Shown here: positions 5,074 through 5,357 of the stretch, in pieces
Position numbering within the stretch: position 1 is the first letter of the stretch
How the letters are laid out: every line of letters starts with the position of its first letter
Assembly (NCBI GenBank): GCA_045535505.1
Contig: JAZSLU010000035.1
Location: 1-5,357, forward strand
From: CAKSST01 sp045535505
GTDB lineage: Bacteria > Bacillota > Clostridia > Oscillospirales > Acutalibacteraceae
Direction of reading: 5' to 3'
DNA: 5,357 bases
Made by a program: the position numbers and the translations under genes
Notes under the pieces: model-generated
Told to the model about the DNA's origin: nothing
What the model saw: the letters and a program-made list of their open reading frames with translations, nothing else
Databases searched by the model: none

Positions 5074-5357
5074 GAGCAATTTGTTTAATAGTGGCGATGT
5101 GTATATATATAAAACATGTAAGAAAGAAAACAACTAAATAACGATGTGTAATGTAATACAAATAAAAAATGCATATCGACGGCAATGAAAAAATTACTTA
5201 CAAATACTCAAAAATAAAATCGTCTCAGTTTATTTGAAACGATACATTGCATGAATGAAAAAAACTGAGACGATGGAGTTTTATGAAAAATTTATAAAAT
5301 TCATAAAAATTATTGAAAAATGACGCTAACAAATAAAAAATATATTTGTAAAAATTG
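5074..5357. other. AT-rich stretch without a convincing gene
   Basis: No frame on either strand looks like a real protein. The stretch is highly AT-rich, with runs such as GTATATATATAAAA near 5101. CGATGTGTA occurs twice, at 5095-5103 and 5142-5150. The only strong structure is the long inverted repeat at 5219-5274. The region appears to separate the recombinase promoter from a further unit to the right. Confidence 0.6.
5210..5274 (-). terminator. Long inverted repeat, probable minus-strand terminator of a gene to the right
   Basis: ATCGTCTCAGTTT (5219-5231) and AAACTGAGACGAT (5262-5274) form a perfect 13-bp stem, extendable by 3 bp after one mismatch, around a loop of 24-30 bases. On the minus strand it is followed at once by TTTATTTTTG (5218-5209), the layout of an intrinsic terminator. 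The plus-strand flank lacks a T-run. The long loop is unusual, so a small mobile repeat is an alternative. Confidence 0.55.

Noticed and set aside
5100..5130. A dif-like site for the Xer recombinase in the GTATATATATAAAACATGTAA stretch
   Set aside because: It lacks the recognisable left arm and the central spacing of Firmicute dif sites; the similarity is only AT-richness.
5273..5323. A 16-residue plus-strand frame, MEFYEKFIKFIKIIEK, amphipathic and reminiscent of short secreted peptides
   Set aside because: There is no Shine-Dalgarno sequence, the composition is what AT-rich DNA gives by chance, and the ATG lies inside the inverted repeat arm.
5224..5356. Minus-strand open frame entering from the right edge and ending with TGA in the inverted repeat
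   Set aside because: It is dominated by Phe, Tyr, Asn, Lys and Ile from AT-rich DNA with no recognisable motif. It could be the tail of a gene, but the window gives no support.

Overview
The window looks like chromosomal DNA of a low-GC, endospore-forming member of the Clostridia, plausibly a gut Oscillospiraceae/Ruminococcaceae-type organism. The evidence is the AT-rich composition, strong AGGAGG-type ribosome binding sites, a cortex amidase of the CwlD type, a complete cotJABC spore-coat operon, and a tyrosine recombinase paired with a DUF6440-type small gene. Assignment below the class level is inference.

Layout. Positions 1-397 (+) hold the 3' end of a large serine recombinase gene; its reading frame is broken at the extreme left edge. 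The frame of a spore-cortex amidase (CwlD type) begins 45 bases after that gene's stop, at about 443, without its N-terminal membrane anchor, a usable start codon or a ribosome binding site. This looks like the right-hand boundary of a recombinase-carrying element inserted into cwlD. The amidase overlaps an intact radA (1044-2405), which ends in a strong intrinsic terminator.

Between radA and the cotJ operon, on the minus strand, lies a small unlisted gene (2400-2552) for a 50-residue cysteine-rich protein. It converges on radA, overlaps its last bases and contains the radA terminator hairpin in its own 3' end. A 121-base divergent control region follows, then cotJA, cotJB and cotJC (2674-3778, +). 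A bidirectional terminator hairpin separates cotJC from a convergent two-gene minus-strand unit: a full-length Xer-type tyrosine recombinase (4000-4995) followed by a 59-residue DUF6440-like gene (3814-3993). The recombinase has a near-consensus sigma-A promoter (TTGACT-17-TATAAT) whose -10 segment is duplicated in a 23-base-period direct repeat. The right end, about 5074-5357, is AT-rich and has no convincing gene, but carries a long inverted repeat that reads best as a minus-strand terminator.

How it fits together. CwlD and CotJABC are both mother-cell sporulation functions, one for cortex peptidoglycan and one for the coat with a manganese-catalase-like protein. RadA is a housekeeping recombination helicase. 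The most notable point is a sporulation gene apparently split by a recombinase-bearing element, resembling the skin-type elements that are excised in the mother cell. The window cannot show whether this copy is still excisable, because the other end of the element lies outside it and the visible recombinase fragment may be frameshifted.
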